Translations under genes and position numbers: made by a program | Notes under the pieces: generated by a model | What the model saw: only the letters and a program-made list of their open reading frames with translations | Databases searched by the model: none | Told to the model about the DNA's origin: nothing | Source of the DNA: an uncultured Oscillibacter sp. | Lineage (GTDB): Bacteria; Bacillota; Clostridia; Oscillospirales; Oscillospiraceae | Length of the DNA: 34,380 nt | Assembly (NCBI GenBank): GCA_910588005.1 | Contig: CAJUQM010000030.1 | Location: 1-34,380 of the forward strand | Direction: 5' to 3' | In this document: positions 15,616 through 22,722 of the stretch, piece after piece | How positions within the stretch are numbered: position 1 is the first letter of the stretch | Layout of the letters: each line of letters opens with the position of its first letter

Positions 15616-15842
15616 TTTCTGCGGGAAGAGGGATAGGGCACCCGCTCATCTGTGCGGCCAAGCAGATAATCGGTGCTGACTTTGTAATAGTCCGCCAGCT
15701 TCACCACCACCCATGCCGGCGTCTCCCGCTCACCACTCTCATAGCGGCGGTAGACGCTGCGATGCATGTTCAGCACATCAGCAATCCGCTGCTGTGTCTG
15801 ATCGCTGTCCTCCCGGAGGTCTCTCATCCGTCTAATTTCCAC
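15612..15842 (-). CDS. XRE-family DNA-binding regulator
   Basis: Small repressor-like protein of 76 residues made almost wholly of one helix-turn-helix domain: LREDSDQTQQRIADVLNMHR, VYRRYESGERETP and LADYYKVSTDYLLGRTDE. I chose the GTG at 15842 because GGGTGAT precedes it and it gives the usual short lead before the domain; an ATG at 15827 is the alternative. It overlaps the comEC start by four bases, and so may regulate the operon it heads. The target is unknown. Confidence 0.82.
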   Translation of the reverse strand: MEIRRMRDLREDSDQTQQRIADVLNMHRSVYRRYESGERETPAWVVVKLADYYKVSTDYLLGRTDERVPYPSSRRK

Positions 15843-15966
15843 ATTATCACCCACAAAAATGCTACCAAACGGAGACATCTTCTCACACGATTGTTTCCAT
15901 GCGGAGCCAAAAAAATCACAGGGCCGCAAAGTATGGCAAACACCTTCTGCCAAAAGAAAGAGTTCA

Positions 15967-15986
15967 GGGGGGACAGATGTCCCCCC
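15967..15986 (-). terminator. Hairpin after hinT
   Basis: Stem GGGGGGAC/GTCCCCCC (15967-15974 with 15979-15986), loop AGAT. It lies just after hinT. The plus strand has TTTTC next to it; the minus strand tail is TGAACTCTTTC. It likely stops hinT transcripts before the xre operon. Confidence 0.6.
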
Positions 15987-15996
15987 TTTTCATTGA

Positions 15997-16335
15997 TCAG
16001 CCCGGCGGCCAGGTCATATCCCGCCCCGACAGCACGTGGAAATGCAGGTGGGGTACGCTCTGACCCGCTTGATCCCCGATATTGGATACCACGCGGTAAC
16101 TCTCAATTCCCATCTCCGCCGTAACCTTGGCGATAACCGCAAAAATATGGGCCACTACCGCACTGTTTCCGGCGTTCACGCCGGAGACAGAGGCAATGTG
16201 TTCCTTGGGAATCACCAGAAAGTGAATGGGCGCTTGGGGGGCAATGTCGTTAAAAGCGTAACAAAGCTCATCCTCATAGACCTTTCCGCTGGGAATTTCC
16301 CCGGCGGCGATTTTGCAAAACAGGCAATCAGACAC
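15997..16335 (-). CDS. Histidine-triad (HIT/HINT) nucleotide-binding protein
   Basis: Purine-nucleoside phosphoramidase of the HINT branch. The 112-residue protein begins CLFCKIAAGEIPSGKVYED, has the central FNDIAPQAPIHFLVIPKEHI, and ends with the triad HLHFH (96-100), all canonical. The Cys pair in CLFC and His38 could hold zinc as in many HIT proteins. The start is GTG, supported by AAAGGAGGAG. The true substrate in bacteria is not settled. Confidence 0.93.
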   Translation of the reverse strand: MSDCLFCKIAAGEIPSGKVYEDELCYAFNDIAPQAPIHFLVIPKEHIASVSGVNAGNSAVVAHIFAVIAKVTAEMGIESYRVVSNIGDQAGQSVPHLHFHVLSGRDMTWPPG

Positions 16336-16356
16336 AAAAACTCCTCCTTTCTCAGT

Positions 16357-16449
16357 TCATTTAAATCCGTCCATTTTTACTGTGGCTATCGCAGCATTCA
16401 GTCCGCGCAGCATGCCGCCAAGAACGCCTGTGCTCAAATTCTCCAGCAC
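16357..16449 (-). CDS. Possible 30-residue amphipathic peptide upstream of hinT
   Basis: A GTG-started frame with AAAGG five bases upstream encodes a peptide containing LENLSTGVLGGMLRGLNAA and ending KMDGFK, of amphipathic helical character. It stops 21 bases before the hinT start, so it could be cotranscribed. I do not recognise it and the frame is short, so chance is possible. The rest of the 197-base gap (16336-16532) shows only a weak hairpin (GAGTGA/TCACTC near 16519-16534) after the cupin gene. Confidence 0.22.
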   Translation of the reverse strand: MLENLSTGVLGGMLRGLNAAIATVKMDGFK

Positions 16450-16532
16450 GCGCGCCTTTCATACCTGCATGCTGATCCCCGGACATTTCCATAGCGCAAT
16501 AGAACAGCAGATCCTTTGGAGTGATCTTTCAC

Positions 16533-16862
16533 TCACTGCTCCGGCACTACAGCGAAAAAAACGAGATCCTCTCCACTGTCGTTGATAAGGCTATGTTCCT
16601 GCCCCTTAGGACAGTAATGGCACGCTCCGGCAGTAAGCGGCTCATACCCTCCGCCGCAGAGCACCTTGCCGCTACCGGAGAGAACATAAATGACCTCACT
16701 GCTGGTCTCATGGGTATGCAGGCCAATAGACGCCCCAGGAATCAGCCTGCCGCGCATAATCTTTCCCATAGAATCTGTGAACATCTGCGCGGAAACCGTC
16801 TTCTCTCCGCCCCGCATATGGGGAATTACAGCAGTCTCGATCTTATCAAATTCGATCAGCAT
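16533..16862 (-). CDS. Small cupin-domain protein
   Basis: A single-domain cupin of 109 residues. The first cupin motif has H49, H51 and E56 followed by G63 in GLHTHETSSEVIYVLSGSG, and the second motif supplies H90 in CPKGQEHSL; these are the usual metal ligands. The ATG at 16862 has GGGAGGG upstream. Small cupins serve as isomerases, dioxygenases or sugar and metabolite binders, and nothing in the neighbourhood narrows this. A perfect palindrome lies upstream at 16896-16908. Confidence 0.85.
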   Translation of the reverse strand: MLIEFDKIETAVIPHMRGGEKTVSAQMFTDSMGKIMRGRLIPGASIGLHTHETSSEVIYVLSGSGKVLCGGGYEPLTAGACHYCPKGQEHSLINDSGEDLVFFAVVPEQ

Positions 16863-16895
16863 CAAAAATCCCTCCCTATCAAAACCGTATTCTAT

Positions 16896-16908
16896 GTGAT
16901 TCAATCAC
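16896..16908. promoter_or_regulatory. Palindrome upstream of the cupin gene, possible operator
   Basis: GTGATT-C-AATCAC, a perfect 6-1-6 inverted repeat about 34 bases before the cupin start. It lies beside a possible minus-strand -10 TAGAAT (16888-16893), so a bound regulator could block transcription. No regulator gene is adjacent. Confidence 0.35.
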
Positions 16909-16975
16909 CAGGATCCCTCTGGCACTCATGCTAAAGCAATCACTCCTTGCGGCAGTCTGTCCTCCGGCGAGAACT

Positions 16976-19621
16976 TCAACAGCTCAGTTTCCCGGCCACA
17001 AAATCGTCGACGCTGGCCAGCGCGTCGTCCAGCTTCAGCATGTCTGTGCCGCCGCCCATGGCGCTGTCCGGTTTGCCGCCGCCCTTGCCGCCGCAGATGG
17101 CGCAGACGTTTTTCACCAGATCTCCGGCCTTAATTCCCCTGGCAACCGCGTCCTTGCCGCAGACCGCCAGGAAGGAGATCTTCTCCCCGTTGACAGAGGC
17201 CAGCACCGCCACCACATTGGACTCCTTATCCCGGAGGAAGTCGCCCATCTGCCGCAGAGCGGCGGCGTCCAAACCGCTGCGGTGAGCCGTGAGGACCTTC
17301 AGCCCCCCCACGTCCTTGGCGCTCATCAGGAAGTTCCGGGCCTCACCCAGAGAGGCCTCTGCCTTAAACTTCTCCAGTGCCTGCCGCAGCTCCTTCATCT
17401 CCAGCATCTGCTGCTCAATGCGGCTCTCCAGCTCGCCGGGATTGGTTTTCAGCAGCTGGGCGGCATGGAAGAGCATCTGCTGGTTGCGGTTCACCGTCTC
17501 CAGCGTCAGTTTTCCCACAGTGGCCTCAATCCGCCGCACGCCGGAGGCCACGCTGCCCTCGGACTTAATCCGGAAGGAACCGGCCTTGGCGGTGTTGTCC
17601 AGGTGGGTGCCGCCGCAGAACTCCATGGAGAAATCGCCCATCTCCACCACGCGGACCACGTCGCCGTATTTCTCGCCAAACATGGCCACAGCGCCCTTGC
17701 GTTTAGCCTCCTCGATGGGGAGGACCTCCGTCACCACCGGGTAACCCTCTAAAATGGCGTCATTGACCAGACGGTCAATTTCACTGAGCTGTTCAGGCGT
17801 AATACTCTCAAAATGAGTGAAGTCGAAACGGATCCTGTCCGGCTCTACCAAAGAGCCAGCCTGGTGAACGTGGTCTCCCAATACCTTTTTCAATGCCGCG
17901 TCCAGCAGATGGGTGGCGCTGTGGGCCCGGCGAATCGCCTTGCGGCGCTCACCGTCGATGGCGACGGTAACGGCGTCTCCCACCTGCAGCTCACCGCTTG
18001 CCAGCATGCCCGTGTGGAGGAATTTGCCGCCCTTATTCTTCTGCACATCCCGCACCTGGAACACGCTGCCGCCGCAGGCGATCTCGCCATGGTCCGCCAC
18101 CTGGCCGCCCATCTCGGCATACATCGTGGTCTGATCCAGCACCAACGTGGCCTCGGCTCCGGCCACAATCCCATCCCGGAGTTCGCCGTCCACCACAATA
18201 GCCAAGACCTTCGCCTCCGCGGTCTCGCTCTCATAGCCGATAAACTCCGTGGCAGGCACATCGCTTCCAAACTCGATGCCGGCCCAGCCCAGATCCCCCA
18301 GGGCCTCTCTCGCCTTTCTGGCCCGAAGCCGCTGTTCCTCCATCAGCCGGTCAAACGCGTCCCGGTCCACGGTCATGCCCTCTTCCTCCACCATCTCGAT
18401 GGTGAGGTCGATGGGGAACCCAAAGGTATCGTAGAGCTTGAAGGCGTCTGCGCCGGAGAAGACCTTCTCTCCCTTGGCCTTGTGGGCCGAGAGCAGGTCG
18501 CTGTAAATCTTCATGCCGCCGTCGATGGTCTTGGCAAAATTCTCCTCCTCCGTACGGATGACCTTGGTGATATAGCCCTGCTTCTCCCTCAGGTCCGGAT
18601 AGGCGGTCTCGTTCTCACGGACCACGGTATCCACCACCTCGTGGAGGAAGGGGCGGTCCACTCCCAGGAGCTTACCGTGGCGGGCGGCCCGGCGCAGCAG
18701 GCGGCGCAGAACATAGCCCCGGCCCTCGTTGCTGGGCAGCACGCCGTCGCAGATCATCATCACGGAGGAGCGGATATGGTCCGTAATGACCCGAAGGCTC
18801 ACGTCGGTCCCATGGCTCTCGCCGTAGTGGGCCTTGGTGATCTCACTGACCTTGTTGGTGATGTTCATCACCGTGTCCACATCGAACAGGGAATTTACAT
18901 TTTGGCACACGCAGGCCAGCCGCTCCAGGCCCATACCGGTGTCTATATTTTTATGAAGCATCTCCTCGTAATGGCCCTCGCCGTCATTGACAAACTGAGA
19001 GAAGACATTGTTCCACACCTCAATATAGCGGTCACAGTCGCATCCCACTGTGCATCCCGGCTTTCCGCAGCCGTGTTCCGCCCCCCGGTCGTAGTAAACC
19101 TCAGAGCAGGGACCGCAGGGACCGGCACCGTGCTCCCAGAAGTTATCCTCTTTGCCAAAGCGGAAGATCCGGTCAGCGGGAATGCCAATATCCTTGTTCC
19201 AGATCTCAAAGGCCTCGTCGTCATCCAGATAGATAGAGGGGTACAGGCGGTCCTCCTCCAGGCCCACCACTTTGGTCAAAAATTCCCAGCAGTAGGGAAT
19301 CGCATCTTTTTTGAAATAGTCGCCAAAGGAGAAGTTGCCCAGCATCTCAAAATAGGTGCCATGGCGGTCCGTTTTACCGATATTTTCAATATCGCCGGTG
19401 CGGATGCACTTCTGGCACGTGGTGACCCGGTCCCGGGGCGGCTCCTCTTCCCGGGTAAACCAGGTCTTCATGGGGGCCATGCCGCTGTTGATCAGCAACA
19501 GGCTCGCGTCGTTGGCCGGAGGGACCAGAGAAAAACTGGGCAGCCGCAGATGGCCCTTGCTCTCAAAGTAGCTCAAGAACATCTCCCGCAGCTCATTGAG
19601 TCCGTAATATGGATGTGACAT
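16976..19621 (-). CDS. alaS: Alanyl-tRNA synthetase
   Basis: Class II synthetase that charges tRNA-Ala. The 881-residue protein has the catalytic domain at its N-terminus (FLSYFESKGHLRLPSFSLVP, NSGMAPMKTWF, GTYFEMLGNFSFGDYFK). The editing domain has its zinc motifs HSATHLLDAAL and CGGTHLDNTA, and the C-terminal C-Ala domain ends in GGKGGGKPDSAMGGG. All functional blocks are in order, and length is typical. The ATG is preceded by GGGAGG. Expression is governed by a T-box leader and a near-consensus promoter. Confidence 0.97.
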   Translation of the reverse strand: MSHPYYGLNELREMFLSYFESKGHLRLPSFSLVPPANDASLLLINSGMAPMKTWFTREEEPPRDRVTTCQKCIRTGDIENIGKTDRHGTYFEMLGNFSFGDYFKKDAIPYCWEFLTKVVGLEEDRLYPSIYLDDDEAFEIWNKDIGIPADRIFRFGKEDNFWEHGAGPCGPCSEVYYDRGAEHGCGKPGCTVGCDCDRYIEVWNNVFSQFVNDGEGHYEEMLHKNIDTGMGLERLACVCQNVNSLFDVDTVMNITNKVSEITKAHYGESHGTDVSLRVITDHIRSSVMMICDGVLPSNEGRGYVLRRLLRRAARHGKLLGVDRPFLHEVVDTVVRENETAYPDLREKQGYITKVIRTEEENFAKTIDGGMKIYSDLLSAHKAKGEKVFSGADAFKLYDTFGFPIDLTIEMVEEEGMTVDRDAFDRLMEEQRLRARKAREALGDLGWAGIEFGSDVPATEFIGYESETAEAKVLAIVVDGELRDGIVAGAEATLVLDQTTMYAEMGGQVADHGEIACGGSVFQVRDVQKNKGGKFLHTGMLASGELQVGDAVTVAIDGERRKAIRRAHSATHLLDAALKKVLGDHVHQAGSLVEPDRIRFDFTHFESITPEQLSEIDRLVNDAILEGYPVVTEVLPIEEAKRKGAVAMFGEKYGDVVRVVEMGDFSMEFCGGTHLDNTAKAGSFRIKSEGSVASGVRRIEATVGKLTLETVNRNQQMLFHAAQLLKTNPGELESRIEQQMLEMKELRQALEKFKAEASLGEARNFLMSAKDVGGLKVLTAHRSGLDAAALRQMGDFLRDKESNVVAVLASVNGEKISFLAVCGKDAVARGIKAGDLVKNVCAICGGKGGGKPDSAMGGGTDMLKLDDALASVDDFVAGKLSC

Positions 19622-19718
19622 GTGTTTCTTCCTCCCAAATTTGATGGTATTCTCTCAATCAGAAATCCTGAGCGCCCAACCGGCGTTCTTAAAAAAGGCC
19701 CCATTTTTCATATCAATT

Positions 19719-19955
19719 AAAAAAGCCCCGCCCCATACATAGGGGCGAAGGCCTGCTTCGCGGTACCACCCTAATTATCCCCCCACAGCTGGGACATCTT
19801 AGTCATCCGGTAACGGGGATGGGCCGTCCTGCTCCTAACAGGGCGCTCCAAAGTGGCTGCCTCGCGGCGCGGGTTGAGGGATTTCCACCGTCTCCCTCTC
19901 GCTGAAAACCGGTCTCACAAAGCTGGCTTTTTCACGGCGTCTCACATTATGAACA
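19719..19955 (-). promoter_or_regulatory. T-box riboswitch leader of alaS
   Basis: The minus strand carries the conserved T-box core AGGGTGGTACCGCG (19759-19772). The bulge UGGU in it can pair with the ACCA end of uncharged tRNA-Ala. Upstream lies a long structured region consistent with Stem I and linker stems. Downstream is a terminator stem (GCCCC/GGGGC with flanking pairs, 19725-19752) followed by six U at 19719-19724. Uncharged tRNA-Ala would favour the antiterminator and let transcription reach alaS. I did not assign the specifier codon with certainty. Confidence 0.92.
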
Positions 19956-19960
19956 GTGAT

Positions 19961-19988
19961 ATTATATCCCTTCCTCGGGATTTGTCAA
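19961..19988 (-). promoter_or_regulatory. Sigma-A promoter of the alaS T-box transcript
   Basis: Minus strand: -35 TTGACA (19983-19988), 16-base spacer, -10 TATAAT (19961-19966): full consensus boxes. The -35 covers the stop codon of the upstream small membrane gene. Confidence 0.9.
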
Positions 19989-20191
19989 GAAGCTTCCCGC
20001 TCTTTTTTGCGCTTCTCCGCCGCCTTTTTCGCCTTTTGACGGTTCTTGATCAAAACGCACTCCCCCGTCCGGATGCACTCTCCGCAGCCGATACAAGGCG
20101 TGCTTTCATTTTTCCCGCTGTACAAAATCCCACAGATCACGCCGGGAACCGCCAAAACCCCTATCAAAAACAACCAACTATACCATACCAT
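19985..20191 (-). CDS. Small membrane protein with a Cys cluster
   Basis: A 68-residue protein with one N-terminal membrane helix (about residues 2-25), a cluster CIGCGECIRTGEC with spacing C-x2-C-x2-C-x5-C, and a highly charged Lys/Glu tail. The cluster resembles half of a ferredoxin motif or a small zinc knuckle, facing one side of the membrane. AAGGAG precedes the ATG. I do not know a named family; the pattern differs from FeoB-associated Cys-rich proteins. Its stop codon overlaps the -35 box of alaS. Function unknown. Confidence 0.65.
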   Translation of the reverse strand: MVWYSWLFLIGVLAVPGVICGILYSGKNESTPCIGCGECIRTGECVLIKNRQKAKKAAEKRKKEREAS

Positions 20192-20218
20192 AGGCCACTC
20201 TCCTTTTTTATAAGAATA

Positions 20219-20650
20219 TCATAAAAAAGGTGTCTCTGCCAGTGGCATAAGCAACAGCCGCAGCCCTAAAAGAGGCAGTAGCGGCTCCGGCGGCCCCGGC
20301 AGGTCCGGCAGGGGGACTTCCTGCGGCTCTATAACCGCCCCATCTGGCCGGGGGAGGCTCCGCTGGACGCATAGTACCGGCTCTGTCAGGCTGGAGAGGG
20401 TCAAGCTGTCCCGGGGAGACAGGCCATAGGTAATTACCGTCTCCGCGAAAAGCGGCGGCGGACCATCTCCCGGCGCCAGCAGAATGCGGCAGGCGGCATC
20501 CGCCTGTCCCAGGGATTCTCTACCCTGCCGGGTCAGTGCTAACAAGTCCCAGATTCGCCCCGTCAAATCCGCCGGAGACTTTGCTCCCAGAACGCCTGGG
20601 GGCAGCAGCCCCAGCCATGCCGCCGGGCAGTCATATATCGCTCCCTCCAT
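20219..20650 (-). CDS. Protein of unknown function, 143 residues
   Basis: I do not recognise a named family. Visible features are the segment TVITYGLSPRDSLTLSSL, the following VLCVQRSLPRPDGAVIEPQE, and a Pro/Leu-rich C-terminus. The length suggests a compact soluble domain with no signal peptide. The ATG at 20650 has GAGGTGG upstream. It is divergent from the DUF5662-like gene across 105 bases. The minus-strand sequence CATACTAT upstream (about 20666-20673) resembles a sigma-E -10, with a partial TAAAATT -35 at a short 12-base spacing, so sporulation control is possible but weak. Confidence 0.6.
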   Translation of the reverse strand: MEGAIYDCPAAWLGLLPPGVLGAKSPADLTGRIWDLLALTRQGRESLGQADAACRILLAPGDGPPPLFAETVITYGLSPRDSLTLSSLTEPVLCVQRSLPRPDGAVIEPQEVPLPDLPGPPEPLLPLLGLRLLLMPLAETPFL

Positions 20651-20713
20651 CAAACCACCTCGCAAATAGTATGGTTGCGTATGAAAATTTTACTCGTTTT
20701 TTTACCCCAAACA

Positions 20714-20722
20714 TGTTATACT
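20714..20722 (+). promoter_or_regulatory. Extended -10 promoter of the DUF5662-like gene
   Basis: TGTTATACT: -10 TATACT (20717-20722) with the TGn extension, 34 bases before the GTG start. The -35 region is weak. Confidence 0.55.
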
Positions 20723-20755
20723 GTCTTTTGAAAAATCTGTTTGGAGGTATGGGTC

Positions 20756-21280
20756 GTGGACTTCTGGGGCCATCTAAAAACCGTCAACCGCCACAGGGCG
20801 CTGGTGCGAAAATACTGTTTCCGCCTGGGCCTATACTGGCAGGGGCTGACCCATGACCTGTCCAAATACTCCCCTGTGGAATTCTGGGCCGGGGTGAAAT
20901 ACTTCCAAGGGGACCACAGCCCCAACGACGCCCAGCGCAAGGCCCATGGCTACAGCGCCTCCTGGATGCATCACAAAGGCCGCAACCGCCACCACTTTGA
21001 GTTCTGGACAGACTATGGTCCCGACGGAATTCAGGGTGTGGAAATGCCGCGCAAATATGTGGCGGAGATGTTCTGCGACCGCCTTGCCGCCAGCAAAGTC
21101 TACCGGGGCGCGGACTTTGATCCCGGCGATCCCTATTTATTTTTTCTCCGGGGCCAAAATAAACGGCTCCTGCTTCATCCGGCCACCGCTGCGCTGTTGG
21201 AAGCCATGCTGACGAGGCTGCGGGACGAGGGCGAGGACGCGGCCTTCGATTACATCCGGCGCGAAATTCTTCACAATTAG
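20756..21280 (+). CDS. DUF5662-family protein
   Basis: A 174-residue protein rich in aromatic residues and histidines. Key segments are LTHDLSKYSPVEFWAGVKYF and AQRKAHGYSASWMHHKGRNR followed by HHFEFW; together they look like a conserved metal-binding helical bundle of the DUF5662 type. The Asp and His spacing suggests a hydrolase or nucleotide-binding role, which is inference only. The GTG start at 20756 is chosen because GGAGGT lies seven bases upstream; a TTG at 20741 would overlap that site. The gene stands alone on the plus strand. Confidence 0.75.
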   Translation: MDFWGHLKTVNRHRALVRKYCFRLGLYWQGLTHDLSKYSPVEFWAGVKYFQGDHSPNDAQRKAHGYSASWMHHKGRNRHHFEFWTDYGPDGIQGVEMPRKYVAEMFCDRLAASKVYRGADFDPGDPYLFFLRGQNKRLLLHPATAALLEAMLTRLRDEGEDAAFDYIRREILHN

Positions 21281-21308
21281 AAGTTGTTGCCAATCCTCCG
21301 CTTTAGGT

Positions 21309-22100
21309 CTACTTGATGCTGGCTCCCAGTGTACCCAGCAGCCGCAGCAAAGGCCGCCACAGATCCGGATGGTGCTCCAGCAGGAAGGCTTCCACCTGCG
21401 TCCGGGTCAATCCGTCCCCCCATAGGAGGACGTTTTTCCCCGCGGCGTCATAACCCACAGCGGTATCCCCAACAGCAGCTACGCCCACGGCGATCTTCCC
21501 AGCCAAGGCCGCCACTCCTCCGGCGTACCAGAGGCCTACGGCCACGGGACCGAAAGCCAGCAGGCCGATGGCCACCGGCCCCAGTGCTGCCGCGCCAAAG
21601 GCCAGCGCCCCCAGGGCAAAGAGTCCTATGCTCAACGCTCCGACGCTGACAAGTCCCGCACTGAGCAACCCGACGGCGATCACGCCCACGGCGATATTGC
21701 CGATGGCGATGATCCCTCTCGCCGTCTTGCGGCAGCGCAGCATGTGGGGGTAGAAGCAAAAGCAGACGGACACCAGCGGCAGGCCGAAGAGTGTTGTCTC
21801 ACTGTTCCACTCCCAGGCCCGGAAGTACCGGGAAATCTCCTCCACCTGCTCCTCCAGCTTCGCCGTGGAGGATGCACCTGCCGCCGTCTGCTCCGGCTCC
21901 TCCATATAATCCTTCACCAAGTAGTCCACGCTGACGTGGAACATCTCTGAGAGCGCCACCAGCTTGGCAAGCTCCGGCTGCGCCGCGCCGCCCTCCCACT
22001 TGCTGACGGACTGCCGGGTAACTCCCAGCCGGTCCGCCAGCTGCTCCTGGGACATTCCCTCTCTGCGGCGCAGGGCCGTCAGCTTTTCAGAAAAATTCAT
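21309..22100 (-). CDS. XRE helix-turn-helix protein with tandem xxAxG pentad repeats
   Basis: A 263-residue protein. Residues about 1-62 form an XRE-type HTH with LADRLGVTRQSVSKWEGGAA. A short linker and an acidic helix follow, then about residues 127-216 carry at least 13 consecutive pentads of the form xxAxG (for example NIAVG, VIAVG, LVSVG, ALAFG, PVAIG) plus three more (KIAVG, VAAVG, DTAVG) after a short break. The repeats are very hydrophobic and Gly-spaced, so they could form membrane helices or a repetitive beta-solenoid. The last 45 residues are helical. The protein is probably a membrane-associated or sensor-coupled regulator; the ligand is unknown. Its own promoter lies at 22131-22159. 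Confidence 0.85.
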   Translation of the reverse strand: MNFSEKLTALRRREGMSQEQLADRLGVTRQSVSKWEGGAAQPELAKLVALSEMFHVSVDYLVKDYMEEPEQTAAGASSTAKLEEQVEEISRYFRAWEWNSETTLFGLPLVSVCFCFYPHMLRCRKTARGIIAIGNIAVGVIAVGLLSAGLVSVGALSIGLFALGALAFGAAALGPVAIGLLAFGPVAVGLWYAGGVAALAGKIAVGVAAVGDTAVGYDAAGKNVLLWGDGLTRTQVEAFLLEHHPDLWRPLLRLLGTLGASIK

Positions 22101-22130
22101 TGAATCTTCGCCTCCCTGTTTGATAGGCCT

Positions 22131-22159
22131 ATGGTACGCCGGTTTGGGAGAAAAAACAA
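22131..22159 (-). promoter_or_regulatory. Probable promoter of the HTH-pentad gene
   Basis: Minus strand: -35 TTGTTT (22154-22159), 17-base spacer, -10 TACCAT (22131-22136), about 30 bases before the start. The boxes are moderate. Confidence 0.45.
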
Positions 22160-22389
22160 GAACGCAGCAAGTGGAACTTTGTCAACCACAGGTTGCAGGC
22201 GCTGGGGCACAACAGATGCGGCGTTCTCAGCCAGCCTTATCCAGGATGGAAAGCCGTTTTCCAGTTCAGTAAAACTTCTGCTTTCCAAACAGCGCCCGCA
22301 GCTCATCCCGGTTGCCCCGTTCCGCGGTCACCGGCTGGCGAGACGCAATCCCCGCCATTACCTTCTCCATCCTGGTCGCTGCCGCGAAG

Positions 22390-22533
22390 AAGAGCCATGT
22401 CAAGGTGTCCGGCAATGAGTGGACCCACACTCACATCGCCGGCTCCCAGTTTAAACGGTTTGAAACGGCTCACATGATGTTTGTGGAAGAGTCCGATGCC
22501 TTTAATGAGGCTGTCACGGAATTCATTGGCTAG
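22390..22533 (+). pseudogene. C-terminal remnant resembling an alpha/beta hydrolase
   Basis: The plus-strand frame here encodes KKSHVKVSGNEWTHTHIAG and then FETAHMMFVEESDAFNEAV, ending EFIG. The H-M-x-F-x-E-x-x-x-F-N-x-x-V-x-x-F pattern is typical of the end of alpha/beta hydrolases, where the His is catalytic. No nucleophile-elbow region or start is found upstream. The stop TAG (22531-22533) is the first triplet of the inverted-repeat element, so insertion may have cut the original end. From 22160 to 22390 I see no intact gene. The assignment is tentative. Confidence 0.4.
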
Positions 22534-22695
22534 GCCTTGTTTGAAAATTGGCAGAATGCCGGATTGAGGCAGATTTTTTCGTCAGGCAAGGCGATTTTCC
22601 GCAGGAATCCTGACGGATTTCAAGGGAAATCAACGAAGTCCTGGTGAAAAAAGATGCCCAGAGACGGCGTTTTTCCATTTTTCAAACAAGGCCTA
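22531..22695. mobile_element. 165-bp MITE-like element with 21-bp terminal inverted repeats
   Basis: The left end TAGGCCTTGTTTGAAAATTGG (22531-22551, 21 bases) and the right end (22675-22695) are inverted copies with 20 of 21 positions matching. The outermost TA could be a target-site duplication, as for Tc1/IS630-like elements. The interior is non-coding and contains a stem CGTCAGG/CCTGACG (22580-22586 with 22609-22615). It separates the hydrolase remnant from the next gene, whose ribosome binding site lies 16 bases beyond the right end. Confidence 0.7.
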
Positions 22696-22722
22696 AAGCA
22701 GAACGAAAATAGGAGGAAAATC

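Noticed and set aside
15843..15960. Promoter of the xre-comEC operon
   Set aside because: Candidate boxes (CATACT, GATAAT) lack a -35 at a valid spacing, so I did not list one.
17813..19618. 601-codon plus-strand frame opposite alaS
   Set aside because: It is the reverse-complement shadow of the alaS codons; rich in His, Leu and Val with no domain, and alaS is certain.
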